Part shown: positions 1-13,839 of the stretch, in pieces
Position numbering within the stretch: the first letter of the stretch is position 1
Layout: each line of letters starts with the position of its first letter
From: Opisthorchis felineus
Taxonomy: Eukaryota > Platyhelminthes > Trematoda > Opisthorchiida > Opisthorchiidae
Length of the DNA: 64,000 nt
Assembly (NCBI GenBank): GCA_004794785.1
Contig: SJOL01006411.1
Coordinates: 359,624-423,623 of the forward strand
Direction of reading: 5' to 3'
Notes under the pieces: model-generated
What the model was told of the DNA's origin: nothing
The model's input: the letters and a program-made list of their open reading frames with translations, nothing else
Databases searched by the model: none
Program-made: the position numbers and the translations under genes

Positions 1-3000
1 GGCAACTAGTTTGTTCTTGTAAGGCACTACTGAGCGCATGAAATGTCCTACTTGGAGTGCATTATGCATCCGGAGGGTTCACAACCCGGTTAGGGACACC
101 CAATGAAGACCGGGCACTTTAAACAAGAATAATGTGTGGAGTGAGTGGTCTATTTTCTACCAACAACTTAAGGACACCACAGTGGCAATCTCAACAGGAG
201 GTGACCAAAAAGTGGTGAGAGCTCTCCCACCGCTTTTGAGTATATGGGTTTGATTTATGCATAACCTATGCCAGAGCACGCTGGTTCGAAACATTTTGAA
301 GGCCGGTGGTTACTTTGAGCTTCAGAAGCAAAGGAAAAAGTTTGGAAGAAATTGCCAAACGATATCATGTGTCGGTATCAGCAAGCGCTCAGTGCTTAAC
401 AGGGCACAAAATGAGAATAACCATTTCCGACCTCATCGCGCTCCTTGGCCATGTCAAAAGCTTGCGTAGATCTTCATGTCCAAGGCGCGTCTGGAAGTGC
501 GAGAAAACCAACCAAAACAAAATCACCGCAAACCTCTCCACAAAAACAAAACTAAAAATAACTAACGCGACACACTACGAGCTGCAAAAAGCGTCCATCC
601 AAATGTCTCCACCCGGTAAAAAGAAGCACATTCACCAGAAACTCCGTTGACGGAGCTGAGTTCCAGGTTGCAAGCAAGAACGCTGAAGGGACCGCCTTCA
701 AACCGGCAAAGAACGGCCAATTCTGCCAACCTCCGATGGCCAAACACTTTGGTGCTCTTTGCCTTCAGGTTCGGCAAAATCGGCGTTAAGATGCCCTTCC
801 ACAAGCTACTCCACTCGTTTTACCCAAGTTCGATTTTGGTTCACCTGTGTTGAGCAAACATCTGCAGTCGCACTTTCAGAGACTTAGTTCCCTGTATTGT
901 CCTGTGATGATCATATTTTGGCTGACAGAAACTCAGTTTTCCAAGCTGGCCCAAAACGCCGGGTGGTATGATACATTGCTTTATAATTGAACACAACTAT
1001 GCCCACCCCAGTCATCCGTTTTGACATTACTCCCACACCATTTTCTGGTATACTGTGGGTTCCGACTCTTGTTCCTCTTTTCAGCATTTCACGCCATCAT
1101 TCATGGCCTCGAAAGGCGACGTGTTCCTCATGTAGCCCCCGAGTCAGCGTTCCTCCGCCTAACACATTGCACGGCTTTCACTACCAAATGAATCTGAAGC
1201 TCTGAAAACCCAGATAGGATTGTAACGACCGTTTCGATTGTTTGAGCAACGAGCACCAAAGTTAGCAACCAAACGGGCAAAGCTCCGAACGAATGGTTAC
1301 GCAAGCGTGCTGTACTACGAAAACAAAAGTAGTTACACGGATACAAACTTACAAACCTCAGCGGTTTTCGACAAATGGTGAGGTACTCCAAAAAGCAAGC
1401 AAAGCCGATATAGATCAACAGCCATCGTGTGATCGAAACCGGGTCGCAAATTGATGCAACAAAACAAATCTATGGCTGACAAGAGTTTCGGTACAAAAGT
1501 AGTTTGTCAGAGGCGGTAAAAACGATTTGCGTAGCAAGGAAAACGGAAGATACAAAGGTCTTTGCTAAACTGAAATAGAGCTCAATTATATCAAAAATAA
1601 AAGGGGCGGTTCATTTGAATTGACAACCGGGAAGGCAGTCATTCAAGATGGGGGCAATTTTAAAGATATACAAAGTTGCAACAAGGATTACGGCACTCTC
1701 CACCACATGACAGTTTTGGATAGTCGCTGGCGCAAGCCATTCGGCAGTGTTCGGGCTCAGAATGCTAACGCACCCGCCAATTATCGCACAAGTCCTGTTC
1801 CTCTTATTAACTCCAGCCACTAAATGTGAAGGACAATTTTCTGATCATGTGTTATGAGGTCTTGTAGAATGCACGGCGAAAGTCATGTGCTGACTTTGGA
1901 CTTCATCTGCTGTTGGGCCAGAAATAATGGAGCTCAAACTTTCTTTTGCTGCCTCCTTCGCTCAGGTACTATAGCGGTGTGTAGTTTCTGGGGTGAGCTC
2001 CCACGGAGCGGTGTTACAGGACTAAATTTCAGATGATCTGCGGAGCTCGTGTGGCGCTCATGCTAAGGATACTGAAGCACAGTCAGACAAACCCTAATCT
2101 GTCTTGTAGGATTTGGCGTATTTTGGAGGCAAACTCCTTACTATTCTTTGATGAGATTGCAGGAAACCCAGCGGAGTGGCTCATATTTCATAAGATGCGG
2201 AGGCGCCGCAAGTTAGATGTGTGTCAACTGAACCTACGACAGCTGGCAGCGATACAAATCCTCGCCGAAAAATGTACTATTTTGATACTTCCGACAGCAC
2301 CGAAGGAGAAGACTAGCGTTCTCCCTACATGAAGTACAGACAGAATTATGAGTGCCCCAATGGTGATAATTGAAGCCTGCAGAAGATGCTACACTCTTCT
2401 AGGCCACTTATGAGGTCGTGCAAAATGATGAGAAACAGTTTAAAGCGGGCTATTCTCACTCATCATACCACCAGCCAAGCACACCTTCAATACAACCCTT
2501 GTGTGACAAAGGATTTCGCGTCCAGGAGCAACCTTGCAAAAACCAATAATTGACAGCCATATTGGAGACCACAGGTTGGGATTTTTCAGAAGCTGTCAAC
2601 GCAAGCCCCGCAGGCTCAAGGCCTATAAGCTGTAGGGCCCAATTTCACGCTGAATCACAGCAAACAATCTGGGGCGTGAGGCTCCGACGGCAACAAACCT
2701 TAAATGAAAAATCGCACAGCAGTGCATTGGTCATATCATCAGCTGTTTCCTCTAATCGATGAAAAGTGTACCTATATACCCTTTGAGTAATTCATACTGG
2801 GTTCGTTGACAGTGGACCAAAGGATGGCACGAAGATGAGCAATAACTATCTGGACATCCGGTTCTGCCCAGGCATGTTGTTTCCGACTCACCGAGCAAAT
2901 CTGCTCAAGGGAAGCTTATTGTTCTTCTGTTGATTCGACGCGGACTTACCGGTATTATTCGCCTTAGTTTTCGGGCGCTCTGAGGACATTCTGTCTGGCC

Positions 3001-6000
3001 GTTTGCTTGATACGCCCGCCGGGTTGTCAACTTGGGACCCAAGGAAGCCTTTAGCCCCACTAAGCGTGTGTGACGAGTTGTTTCAAACTTGACTGCCCGC
3101 CCCGAATCCACTGATACTGAGACACAAGTGGAGGCCTCCGTTTCTTGCCCCTAAACAATTGTGATCCTCGAGGTAAACTGATACTTGCGCTTAGTTTGAC
3201 CAAGGTATTCGCGGTAAATACTTATCGTCGATTATATTGTAACCTAGTGGGGACACGATAACAAGTATTCCCTCATGGAGTGCGGGTGTCTTTTAGTCGG
3301 TCGTTTTTATCATTTCGGATGCGTAGAAAAACCCTTTCCAACACTTGTCGGCTCTACATATAGGGCCCAATTTAAATGGCTGTAAGATACCCTTCAAATG
3401 AGTTCACAAGCTAGGACCCTAGCAAGGGGCACTAAGCCCCTATCTGCTTAGGCCTTTTGGGCGAACCGAAGTCGCTGGGCCAACTGACCAGTCAGCTCGG
3501 TAAGTTTGGGCCCATATCAATCCAAGAATTATCTTCCTAACTTCTGGTGTCAGATGTGAGTGGTGGCCGGTGCTAGTTAATAGGTAAATGCCCTGCGACA
3601 CTTTCTTAACTACGAGTGGTTCGTTTTCTCCCTGAGCTCTGTGATCCTTTTTGGCTTGCGTGTTCCCCACCTTTCATCTTCTCCCTCCTATGTCTTTTAC
3701 TGCACAAGATGACGTGGTGAGTTAAGTGGGCTACCCAAAGCACAACTCCCAAGGTAGTAACAAGCCGATAAAGCTCGGTGGAAGGCTTTTTGTTGTTTCC
3801 TCCATCCGTTTCGTCACGTACAGAGAATGAGGTAACTTAGAACACACAACGCAGAACCCCGGTGGTTTTGGGGCGACGCCATTGAGGTTTATGCACGGCC
3901 AGGTGCGACGATGGCGTTATCAGGGAACAATGGTATTCGAAAGAGCGGCAGCAGAGGGTTGTAGAAAGTGGAAGACTCTGAAAAACCACGTACGTATGTG
4001 CCACACTCAGAAGTGGTTCTCCTCACATCGAGTGATCGACACTTGAAAGGATCACAATAAAACGTAAAACAGGCGTTCTCAGTTGCCGTTTTCAGGGTAG
4101 AACCTGGCGCGTGCCGGCCTGGGTACTTTATGGACACTGCCTTTGATTTGGCTAAAGCCAGGTTATTCCCTACCGTGACCTATGTGCTCATGGTGTGGTA
4201 CCTTCTGCGTCGAGAAATGCTGAGAAATGCCGTGGTTTTTTGTGCGGATACCACGCAGAGCAAGCCTACTAGGCACGATTATAACTAACATCTCATAGAA
4301 ATGGCCTGTTTTACATGCTCTGTGGCGAAAAATCCTCGTATGGACCACTCACCCTGGAGTGAAAATGATTAGAGTTCCGACAAAATTCAGAATTCAGATT
4401 CAGAAATTTAGATATTTTTTGTTGACCTGAGCACGCCCTGTGATAGCTCAGAGAATCGTGCTTCCTTGAGCAGAGTTGTCGTTTGGACATGGACTCAGAT
4501 TTTCGCGGCTGATATACGCCATTTTTGTCTCCAGGTTTTCGACGGTTACCGGCGTGCCTCTCGCTTTAGACACCGCCGAGGTCAAAGAGTCTTCTGAAGC
4601 AAGAAACAGACAGTTTATCAAATAACTAGACCTCCCTCTAACATATCCCTTTGAGTCTCTTTACTTAGTGGGCATCTTGAAAGATCCTCTTACTCACACC
4701 AAGAGCTATGTACTCGGTGCATATCTATAAAAGAACTCACGCATCCTTTCATAAGAAATGGGTTATAAGCCTTGCAGATGCCGTCGCCGTGTTCATGGCC
4801 ACCACATATCCTGTCGCTTTGAGTGCGACAACCAATCCACTTCTGTTCAAGCAAACTTCAGATGTCTCCGCAAAACAACTGTTGCATTGCCAGAAGCATC
4901 CTGTGACTGTTGGTGTATGTTATATATTATCAGGGCAAATCTACAAGCATATGGTCAGGCCTCTACATAATCCGCCATATAAAATCTCGTGTGTGTGCCT
5001 GCACAAAACGTGCGGGTAAGTGTAAAATGTGCTGCAATGTAATTAGGCTTGTATTCCATGCTTTCCACACCTCAAGTTTCTGACCTAACCCTGCTCCACT
5101 CTTGAAGCCGATGGCCACTAGTTGAAACTGCCGAAACTAGAGGCCCCCTGGTGACATTTGTGTCCTTGCTGCTTACTCAATCCTCTATTCTGCAATCCAC
5201 ATAGCTTTCTTACTTGAACTTCATAGACACGCTGTTGGTTGCCCCGACATTCAGGGGAAAAGATCGCTGCTCACCAGCCTCTTCTCTTGTCCACACCGTC
5301 GCCGGTCAAAGGCGATATTTTTTTATCCGAAAACTTCCAATCGTTACCCGACATAGATTGCAATCGCCTCTTAATATTAGTTAACTCCGAATGTCCAACT
5401 GTGACGGGTTCTTAGCCCCTAACTCAGGTTTGTCCCTTAGCCTTTTGATGCGGCCACATAACTGGAAGGGCACAAAAACCGTATCAACCACACGATATTC
5501 CGGCTCACCCAGCCCCTTTCATATCTGGAACTCGTCTTCACCATTAAGCGTGACATAACAGAAGTGATTTACTTTATGCAAGGGCGATTTTGCCATCGGT
5601 TCTTAAAATCTTCCGGCCTGCAACCACTAACCTGCACTGTCATTCCACGGTGGTGAATACGCCGGTATGGGAAGCTACCTAAAGACGGTGAAATGGTCAG
5701 CCCAGGAGCATTTATTCATGAACGAACATGAGAAGAACACCCTTTTATATCTAATAAGGCCGCGCATCCGCCTAATGCGCAGCGGAACAATCATGTAGCA
5801 AAATTGCCGTACGAGTACGCCGACACGTCCGAATCACGTCCGATTTCATCATGTGCCGCTGAAAGGTCAAAAAGGGACACGCGCCTCTCACGCCCACCCG
5901 TTGGCCAAGACAACATGTGCACTCCGTGCACAAGAGCACAAACGGCCATCTATGACTAACCGAGACAAAGAAAACAACCGCTGGAGAACGGATGTGGGTG

Positions 6001-9000
6001 TGCGGGAGACATACTGGTTGGTTGGGAGCAGATCGGCCATCAAATACGGTCACATGTGGATGATATAAATAGAACTATGGATTTTCAATAATACACAGTT
6101 TCTCTGGCCGCCTTCTTGTCTCCTGACTGTAACCCGGTAGCATCAGGGAAGGTGAAGAGATAAAACAATATCCCCCTCCTGACCTGCACTCCTTTTCCAG
6201 GGTGAAGAATTGCCCTGAATGCGTCCGAAGGCTAGTTGTTGGTGTGTTCCTCAAGCTCGGTATCTGGATTTCAAACTTTACATCACAGGTTGAGGCGACG
6301 TAACAAATTTTATCTTCGATGTCTGTGCTCATATGATTTCTAACATCTCCAATACAGCCGGCTGGTCTGTGTGCGGCCTCCGCACAATTAGGTACGCTTG
6401 TCGCAATGGTCAACTTTCCTTGCATCTAGCTGGTTCGTCGGATGCCTCCACCTCGACAGTCTTGTTTCCACCTGGTGGTTGGTCTGTTTTCTTCTTGTTC
6501 TGTGGCCCGGGTCTCCAGGGTTCCATCGGTCTATTAGATAACCCTCTGATCATAGTGGCTTTTCTTCAGTCTGATTGATTGAATCCGAACTAGTTAAGCA
6601 CGGGTAGAGGGGGAGCAGTTTGCCCACCCAAACTTGCACAGAAAATGTCACCCCAATAGGTGATAAAGCGTGACTACCAAACAGACAACCAAACAGCGCA
6701 AATGGGCTACATGTATTCTTCAACTCAACCGAAACTAAACCCCGTAGGAATCCCCGTCCACTGTTGAGTGAGGGATTTTAAGATTACCTCCTCCGCGGGA
6801 CAGTGCCCTTGTAGTAAACCTTCATGGAAGGTAAGGTGGGACGTTGCTGCTATTCAGCACAAGGCCTCCCAAAAACCCTTCACCCCAGGTATCCGGTCGC
6901 TTAGGTAGAACAAATTCTCCCCCTATCCTTAAGGGCCTTGGACGAATCTTTCACACTTACCCCGTTAGACGCCGTCAGACTGCTGTCACCGTCTGCGCGC
7001 CTGAAACAAGCCCCGACACCGGGGCCGACTATGCCCAACACGCTTTCTACGGATATTGGAGGGCCTTGAAATGATCGCATGCTGCCTGTAAAATAGGCAC
7101 ACTCTTTAGCTTCATCCGGAGAGGTTCTCCTGGCTCGGAGGTCGTGCACCTAAAATTTTTGAATGTACTAATAATATTTTACCCAACTTGTTGGGAAATG
7201 AGACAAGATCAGGCGTTTAAAACCTGGGCGTGTCGGGCAACGGGGAGGAAGGTACAACCAAGGAGACACACGTTTCACGTGATACCTCATCGTAGTTGTG
7301 GAAACCATAAAAATAGAACGTTGGGGCGTTCAATGATGAAGCCGATCGACTTGAACTAAAACGTGAAAACATTTGCTGGATATGCTTGGAAGAGCTATTT
7401 CTCATATCTTGACTCCTGTTTTACTCCACATCGTCTGGCATCCGACCATCCCTTTTGGTGGTGTAATTATTCATATTACACATAGAAGTGGCCATCTTAA
7501 CTTCTTATGTCGCTAGGGTCGCACTAGCCTTACATGCATTTCCTGCAAAATAACGGGAATAACATGGACAAATCCGCTTTCAGGTGACTAATTACCTGTA
7601 AACTCACCACCAGCCAAAGAACGAATTCCTCCCCTATCCTGCCTTAGGAACCTAGCCCTAGTCTTCCACAATCCCACTCCAGCTTCTGAAAACAGTGAAT
7701 GAAAACAGTGAACTACTTTCAACCTCCCACCGTGCACTGGTATGAAACCCTTGATTTCTCTTGGCTGTCGAGATGAATAGTAGTTTGTTATCTAGGTGAC
7801 CTTTGGCTTTTCGTCGGTCAGATGGCCCCAAGTACACTTACTTAGCCCACGCTTACCGTGCTATATAACGCCGGCTGATACTGTAGATCTGCGAGGCCCT
7901 ATTGGCTGAAACTCGACCTTAGTATGTTTTAGGTGGCGTAAGGCCACCAATATGTTGCCGCACTCCGGCTGTACTTCTAGCTCCGACCGGCTGCCACGAC
8001 TAAACCTGCTCCCCTAAGGGCATCGAAGCCTCCAGAGATGCCGTATCCCCAAATGTAACCTCTTCCATCCCACAGATGTGACCAACACAACACCAAACTT
8101 TCAGGACACAGTCATGGATTGAAGGATTGATACACAGGATCGAGGCTTTCGCCCAGGTCACCCGGGTCGGTTTTGTTCTTGTCGTTCAGCGACTGTCGTC
8201 CACCTGAAAGGCACAAGCGAAAAAAGGGTGTAGCACTGCTCTTTAAGTTCTCAGCGCTGGGCAGAATGTTTGCCAGCACGAGGACTCGCATAAGAAAGTG
8301 TCTAATAGTGCTTTGAACTGGGTTCTAGAAGGAGCTTGGACAACTGTCGGTGGAAGGTTATTCCACGCCGCTACTACACGAAATGAAAAAAATTTCTGTC
8401 ACAAACGCACCCAACACGGACATCTCAGTCGACTAAGAGGGAGCTTTTTCTTCTCCCTAGTAGTTCCACCCCGGACGAAATTTTTAGCGTTACATCACTT
8501 TCTGTCCTTAAGCTTGCTATAAACCGCTCTCTTCCCGAACCTTTCTCTCAACCACCACTCGTGCCTCACCACTAATTTCGCAGTATAAACCAATCTCATT
8601 TTGACTCTATGGAACAAGCTTATGTGCCACTAACCACGTCAAGCTCCATGGTTACGAGTGCGCAGCCCGACTGTGTAACCAGAATCGATAACCTAACTAC
8701 CCGAATACACCAGCAAAACTCTTGGACACCACGAGCTCACTGGAGTCCAGTGATCATTAGGCTGAATTGAATGCATTGACCTTCGCCGAGACCTTGAGCG
8801 GTCTCGCGCGTTTACGAATTCGAACAGGTGATTACCCTTGTCCTGTCTGCTGGAGACGTACGGCTCGCTCCAAAGACACTCGACCTGAAGATCCACACGA
8901 GATTTCATTTTTGAATTGAAGGGCTTCCGAGGAGACAGTCTTCTTAAACACGAGGGTGATAAGAAAGTACTGATGGGCTTCGCATCTCAATGTTCTCATT

Positions 9001-11690
9001 GACCTTTAAATGTTTCCTCATAGCAACCGACGTGACGTCCAGCTGAAGACGAGGCGATTAGTACACGAAGTACACAGATCATTTATAAACGTAAACCGCG
9101 AAGTTATGGTTGGGCCTCTTAGGCGAGTTTAATTTTCCTCCTTCCTGCACTGGCTGCTCATGAGGCATTGACTAGCTACCCGGTTTTTACATTCTAGTGG
9201 GATGACAACGTTTGCGCTTTCGTCGGAAACCACGCCAGCGTGACTGACCACGAGTAGGTTTCAGGTTTATTGCCGCAATTGCCGGCGTTTCCTTCAGGTT
9301 CGTGGCACTGTTCCTTACGTATAAAATGCCCCGTAATTAGAACGCAACGCGGCAAGAACAAGCTGTTTACCAGTGGATCCTTGTAAAACTAAAAGACACG
9401 GCGTTTGGTCGGACAGTGAGTCAGAAATGGAGCGAATAAGCGTGCTTACTCAGTCCGTCTCCACAAAAGCCAGAATGTGCAGTGTTGAGTTAGGATGTCG
9501 GAGCAGCTGCCCTTAACGGATGACCGTAAAACCAACTACATGTGAAAGGCAAAGTTATGGGCATCAAGCAGGCTCTCGGTCGGTGGGAGGAGTACTCTTC
9601 ACATTCTTACACTAAGTCAAATGCTTATACGGTCGACCAACAATCGCTATTCCTCCTTGACCCCTGCCGATAGAGCGGCACTTCGAAGCACCTTCGGACA
9701 AGAGAATGCCCTCGAATTTCATCAATATGCTCAGTACTGTTTACTTTGAGACCTGTGGTCGTGTTACGGTTTGTAATGAAGTGTCCGGAAATTCTCCCAA
9801 CTTGTGGGGTACCCACTATCACCATCCGTGTTCATTTTTCTCACTGACGTTCCTGGAATGCACACTCCGGGAGGCCGAAATCTGCAACTCTGCTGACACC
9901 CAGAGAAGGATGAATGAGCTTAAATTTAGCACACGTCATCATTTTGTCATTCGACGATCAGCCGTGTTTCGGCATGCTTTCTGCGAAGTTTTGCTCTAAG
10001 ATATTCACTTTCTTTACGCCTAGCCGAAACTTCAAGACGGAGAGCCTGAGACTGTTGATCGGTTTACGCAGCCTGGTAACCGCATATACCGTGATTGTAC
10101 CGTAGGGGGTGAGGTTATTACACAGCGAAGTCCTAGCAACATTCTTCAACCGTAGTCATTTGTAGCGCCGGGGACGAATTTCACTAAGTCCGAAGGAAGC
10201 AACTGCATGATCGGTATTAATTTGTGGTTGAGAATCTAAACCCCTGCGATTTGCAAGATCTTAAACACTTCCAAATGTTGATCACTGGTGCCTTCTTAGC
10301 GTGGTGGACATCAAGTGACTGCGGCGCGTATGCGACAAAGTGATGCTCAAACAAGCACTTCGTTATGAAGCAGCATCACCATAGCAAATTGGAGGCTTTG
10401 AGACTAGGGTTGTTGGGACGTATTCTACACATACCAACCCACCTGCCAAAAAAAGCACTTTTTTCCAGACATATGCCGACATAGGATTCGAGGAGGACGG
10501 CTCGTGACGTGACTGGGCTTAGTGAATGCTGCTATAAGCGATCTGGGCGGCATTAGGTCTTCTTGTCTCCAATGCTAGCGGTTTCCGCCACAGTGAAAGG
10601 CGAAACCGGGGCTACAACCGAATGGAAAGATAACTGATTTTCTGTGTAGGCGTGTCAAGCACGTATCATCTCTCCGGACATGGCTCCACATGTTCGCCGA
10701 CGTACATGAGGTCGAAGGGGTGCCCTATTCAAAAGGCGAATGAACCGGCACTTCAGTTATTCTCTCCTGGTATCCAAGCTTGTGCGTTACACCACTCAGC
10801 TTCCTTGAGGAATAAACTCCTGAGTCATAGGCTTCAATAGCACCAGGATCGGTCCGGACAACTGATAAGTATCGCGCCCACAGGCAAGTATAGCGCACAT
10901 TTATAGGTAGCACAAACAACGAGCTGTTCAGATCTTCAAGTTCATCAGCATGTAAGCTTGTCGAAATAAGGGGTGGTTCCGAATACCATATCAGAGAAGT
11001 TTCCATGTGTCCAGCGAATCTTTTCTGCTCACGTCAACGTTTCCACACCACATGTTAGACAACAGGAGGGACCTTGAGGACTATAAACATCAGTGCAAGG
11101 GGTCCCACAGAAACGCATCTGTATGACCCCTGCACGGTATACAGTATAAAATCGTAAGCGCTACATTCCGAGAACATTCTTCAACATTCAGTGGCTGCAC
11201 CATCTCTTCTAGCGACTGCGGAAACTGTGCTCAACCGACGTATTTAAACTAGGCTGCCTGGATGGATACCCATCAACAACAGGCCATGTGCGGTCTGAAT
11301 ACGTAGCCTTACGCACTGATCGCGATGTACTTTGGCTATCCTCAGCTCCCCACATAAGTGACATCTCGCTACCTGACACTCAACATCCACTACGTAGTAT
11401 TGAATCATAAATCACATTGCGCTCAGCCGTGGATGCTGCAGTTCAATTCAAGACTGCCGTTCCTGTTTGAATACTTAGGTATGCTCGGGTCGTTGTGTAA
11501 TGTGCATCAGTAAATGCGTGATTCTGTGAAAAATGGACACATAGACCTTGTCAAGTCGATGTAACGAAATCAGTGCAGCTGGCTAGCGCAGAAAGGGTCC
11601 GGATTGTCGTAACTGATGAACAGCTAGCCAGGACGTACGGTTGTCCCATTATAGCTTAGTATTAACCATGCTTTCGTCCTCATTTTCAGC
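1..11690. other. Long stretch with no supportable gene
   Basis: Open frames here are short (under about 120 codons), overlap on both strands and show no domain or splice-bounded exon that I recognise. The longest minus-strand ones, at 1128-1418, 3440-3670, 6075-6425 and 10725-11006, do not resemble a known family. I see no reverse transcriptase motif, tRNA-like fold or long tandem array. The only local structure is a short tandem duplication of a 13-base word near 7685-7710. It is probably intergenic sequence or very old repeat debris, and no function is assigned. Confidence 0.5.
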
Positions 11691-11695
11691 TTATC

Positions 11696-11793
11696 CTTAG
11701 ACAAGTAAAGTGCTGTTCATTCTACGCTATTCAGTCTTCTTCTCGTACTCAATCAGGATCTATACTCCATCCGTAGCAATTTACTTGTCTAAG
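11696..11793. repeat. Perfect 14-bp inverted repeat upstream of gypsy gag
   Basis: CTTAGACAAGTAAA at 11696-11709 is matched by its exact reverse complement at 11780-11793, separated by 70 bp. The right arm ends six bases before the gag start codon at 11800. The pair would form a stem-loop in the leader RNA of the retrotransposon. Position and symmetry are visible; any role in translation or packaging is inference. Confidence 0.6.
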
Positions 11794-11799
11794 AATACA

Positions 11800-12304
11800 A
11801 TGGAACGGTTGCTGCGACCCAAGTGTTTCGACACAGACCCAAATTCTCCAGACGCCGCAACGCGTTGGATCATTGGTTCCGAACCTTCCAAACGTTTCTG
11901 GGCACTGTCGAGTCGCCTAATCTAAAAAAACTCGAAACCATTTTGTGGATGCACCTGTATACGTTTACATCGCTGACTGTCCCAATTACGAATCCACTAT
12001 CAGTACACTTGAAAAGTTGTACGTTCGTCCTAAGAATACAATTTATGCTCGCCATCTTCTACAAACTTGCAAACAAGACACCAGTCAAGATGTTGATCAG
12101 TTTGTTCACAGGCTTAAATCCTTGGCCAAAAATTGTGATTTCAAGGCGGTGTCCGCCAATGACCATCAAAACGAAAATGTACACGATGCTCTGATCAATG
12201 GACTTCAGTCTGCTACCATCAGAGAAAGACTTCTGGTTCAAAATGAACTCACTCTTGATGAAGCACATGAATTGGCTAGGCCATTAGAATTGGCCCACAA
12301 ATAA
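11800..12304 (+). pseudogene. Ty3/gypsy gag capsid region, broken
   Basis: An ATG at 11800 opens about 40 codons. Capsid-like sequence then continues in shifted frames, and the longest piece is 11945-12304. That piece contains a retrotransposon capsid pattern: LEKLYVRP, ARHLLQTCKQ and a DVDQFVHRLKSLAKNC stretch, followed by a segment ending in RERLLVQNELTLDEAHELA. The frame change near 11925-11945 and the TAA at 12302-12304, which falls where gag should run on into the zinc-knuckle segment, make it non-functional. The assignment rests on pattern and on the downstream zinc knuckle and pol. Confidence 0.75.
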
Positions 12305-12331
12305 GCCCAATCATACTCGCATAACCAGCCG

Positions 12332-12733
12332 ATGTCATTTTCTGCGGCTGCAGCACCTTTGCAGACATCTACGTTTACCCCTTCACACTTAATCTCCCCT
12401 GATTCCACAATCAGTTCTCACATATGTTATTTTTGCGGTCGTTCTAGGCATCCACGATCCAAGTTCCCCGCAAGAGAAGCAGTTTGTAAATCATGTGGCA
12501 AAACAGGCCATTTTCAGCGAATTTGTCGGTCCGAATCTGTCAAAAATCACTCAAATTACACGACAGATTCTACCTTATCTTCCCTGTTAACTGCTGCAAT
12601 CCCGAACTGTTTGTTCCGCACGGTGACCATCCTAAAGGTAAACGGACTATCTCTTCAGGCCCTCATAGACACCGGAAGTTCGGGCAGTTATATATCTCCT
12701 TTGGTAGTTCGTACATGGCTGGAAGACATATAA
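12332..12733 (+). pseudogene. Gypsy nucleocapsid zinc knuckles and protease start
   Basis: Two CCHC knuckles lie near residues 32-60 of this open frame. The second, CKSCGKTGHFQRIC, is complete (CX2CX4HX4C). The first, CYFCGRSRHPRSKF, has Phe where the final Cys should be, so it has lost a zinc ligand. About 50 residues later comes ALIDTGSSGSYI, the aspartic protease active-site motif (DTGSS), giving a nucleocapsid-protease junction without a stop between them. The frame is lost at about 12733 inside the protease. Protease-like sequence resumes, frameshifted, up to LLPGHDFLG near 12875. Confidence 0.85.
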
Positions 12734-12846
12734 TAACGATTCTGTGATTACCATGGCACCTACCTCTCTGACGTGTTCAACTAGCGGCTACTGCTACGTA
12801 TCCATCGATTACAGGGGTACTGTTTACAAAAAAAATCAAACTATTA

Positions 12847-13500
12847 GTGTTACCCAATCGATGTGCTGACCTGCTGCCAGGCCACGACTTCCTTGGTCTA
12901 CATAACAAAGTTGAAACCATATTCGGTGGGAACCGAGGTCCATCCACCCTCTGCGGTCTAACTGCTGCTACGGTTGAATCACCTATTTTTGCTAACCTCT
13001 CACCCGATTACAAGCCTATCGCCACGAAATCATGGCGTTATAACCCTGACGAACAGTTCATTCTCTTTGAAGTTAGCCGACTGTTGGATGAAGGTATAAT
13101 TGAATCTTCGAATTCTCCCTGGAGGGCTCAAGTACTGGTCACGAAAAGTTCGAACCACGGAAGACGTATGGTAGTGGACTACAGTCAAACCATTAGTCGG
13201 TTCACATACCTAGACGCTTATCCGTTACCGCTATTGGATAAAATGATTGGAGAAATTTCCTGCCATGCTGTGTTTAGCACCTTAGACCTAATGAGTGCTT
13301 ACCATCAAGTTCCAATCAGTGCGAAAGACAAACCGTATACGGTCTTTCAAACATGCGAAGAACTTTTCAGTTCCGTCGTATTCCTTTCGGTGTAACCAAC
13401 GGAGTGGCATGCTTCCAATGTTCTATTGGCCATATAATCAAGTCTGAGAAATTGAGCAGCACTTACGCTTACATCGAAAACGTCACTGTTTGTGGGATTA
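12847..13500 (+). pseudogene. Gypsy reverse transcriptase, frameshifted
   Basis: After the end of the protease (LLPGHDFLG) the frame reads RT motifs in order: GIIESSNSPW, RMVVDYSQTI and FSTLDLMSAYHQVPI (13276-13320). The frame then breaks near 13355 and continues in another frame with RRIPFGVTNGVACFQ and YIENVTVCG (from 13470). The last motif occupies the YxDD catalytic box, where the first aspartate is Glu and the second is Asn. I cannot tell how much of this is family-specific variation and how much is decay. The frameshift alone excludes an intact polyprotein. Confidence 0.85.
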
Positions 13501-13839
13501 GCCAAAGCGAGCATGACGGGAACCTCAAATCTCTCTATAAAGTAATAAAAAATATGGAATTACCCTTAACTGCAAGAAAAGCATCACAGCAACCAAATAA
13601 ATACGCCTTCTCGGCTATGAAGTCTCTGAAGAAATTATCAAACCGGATCCTGAACGAATGCGCCCTATTCGTCAACCACCTCATCCACATGACACTGAAT
13701 CCCAACAACGAGTTGTTGGCATGTTTGCTTATTATTTGCAATGGATGCCATGCTTCTCTGACAAAATCAGTGTGCTTGTCAGAAATAAGACTTCTTCCTT
13801 ACCGGAGCGTGTGCAACAGTCATTCGAAAATTTAAAGGA

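Noticed and set aside
281..295. GGTTCGAAAC word resembling a tRNA B box near the left end
   Set aside because: No A box at a proper distance and no cloverleaf-compatible stems around it.
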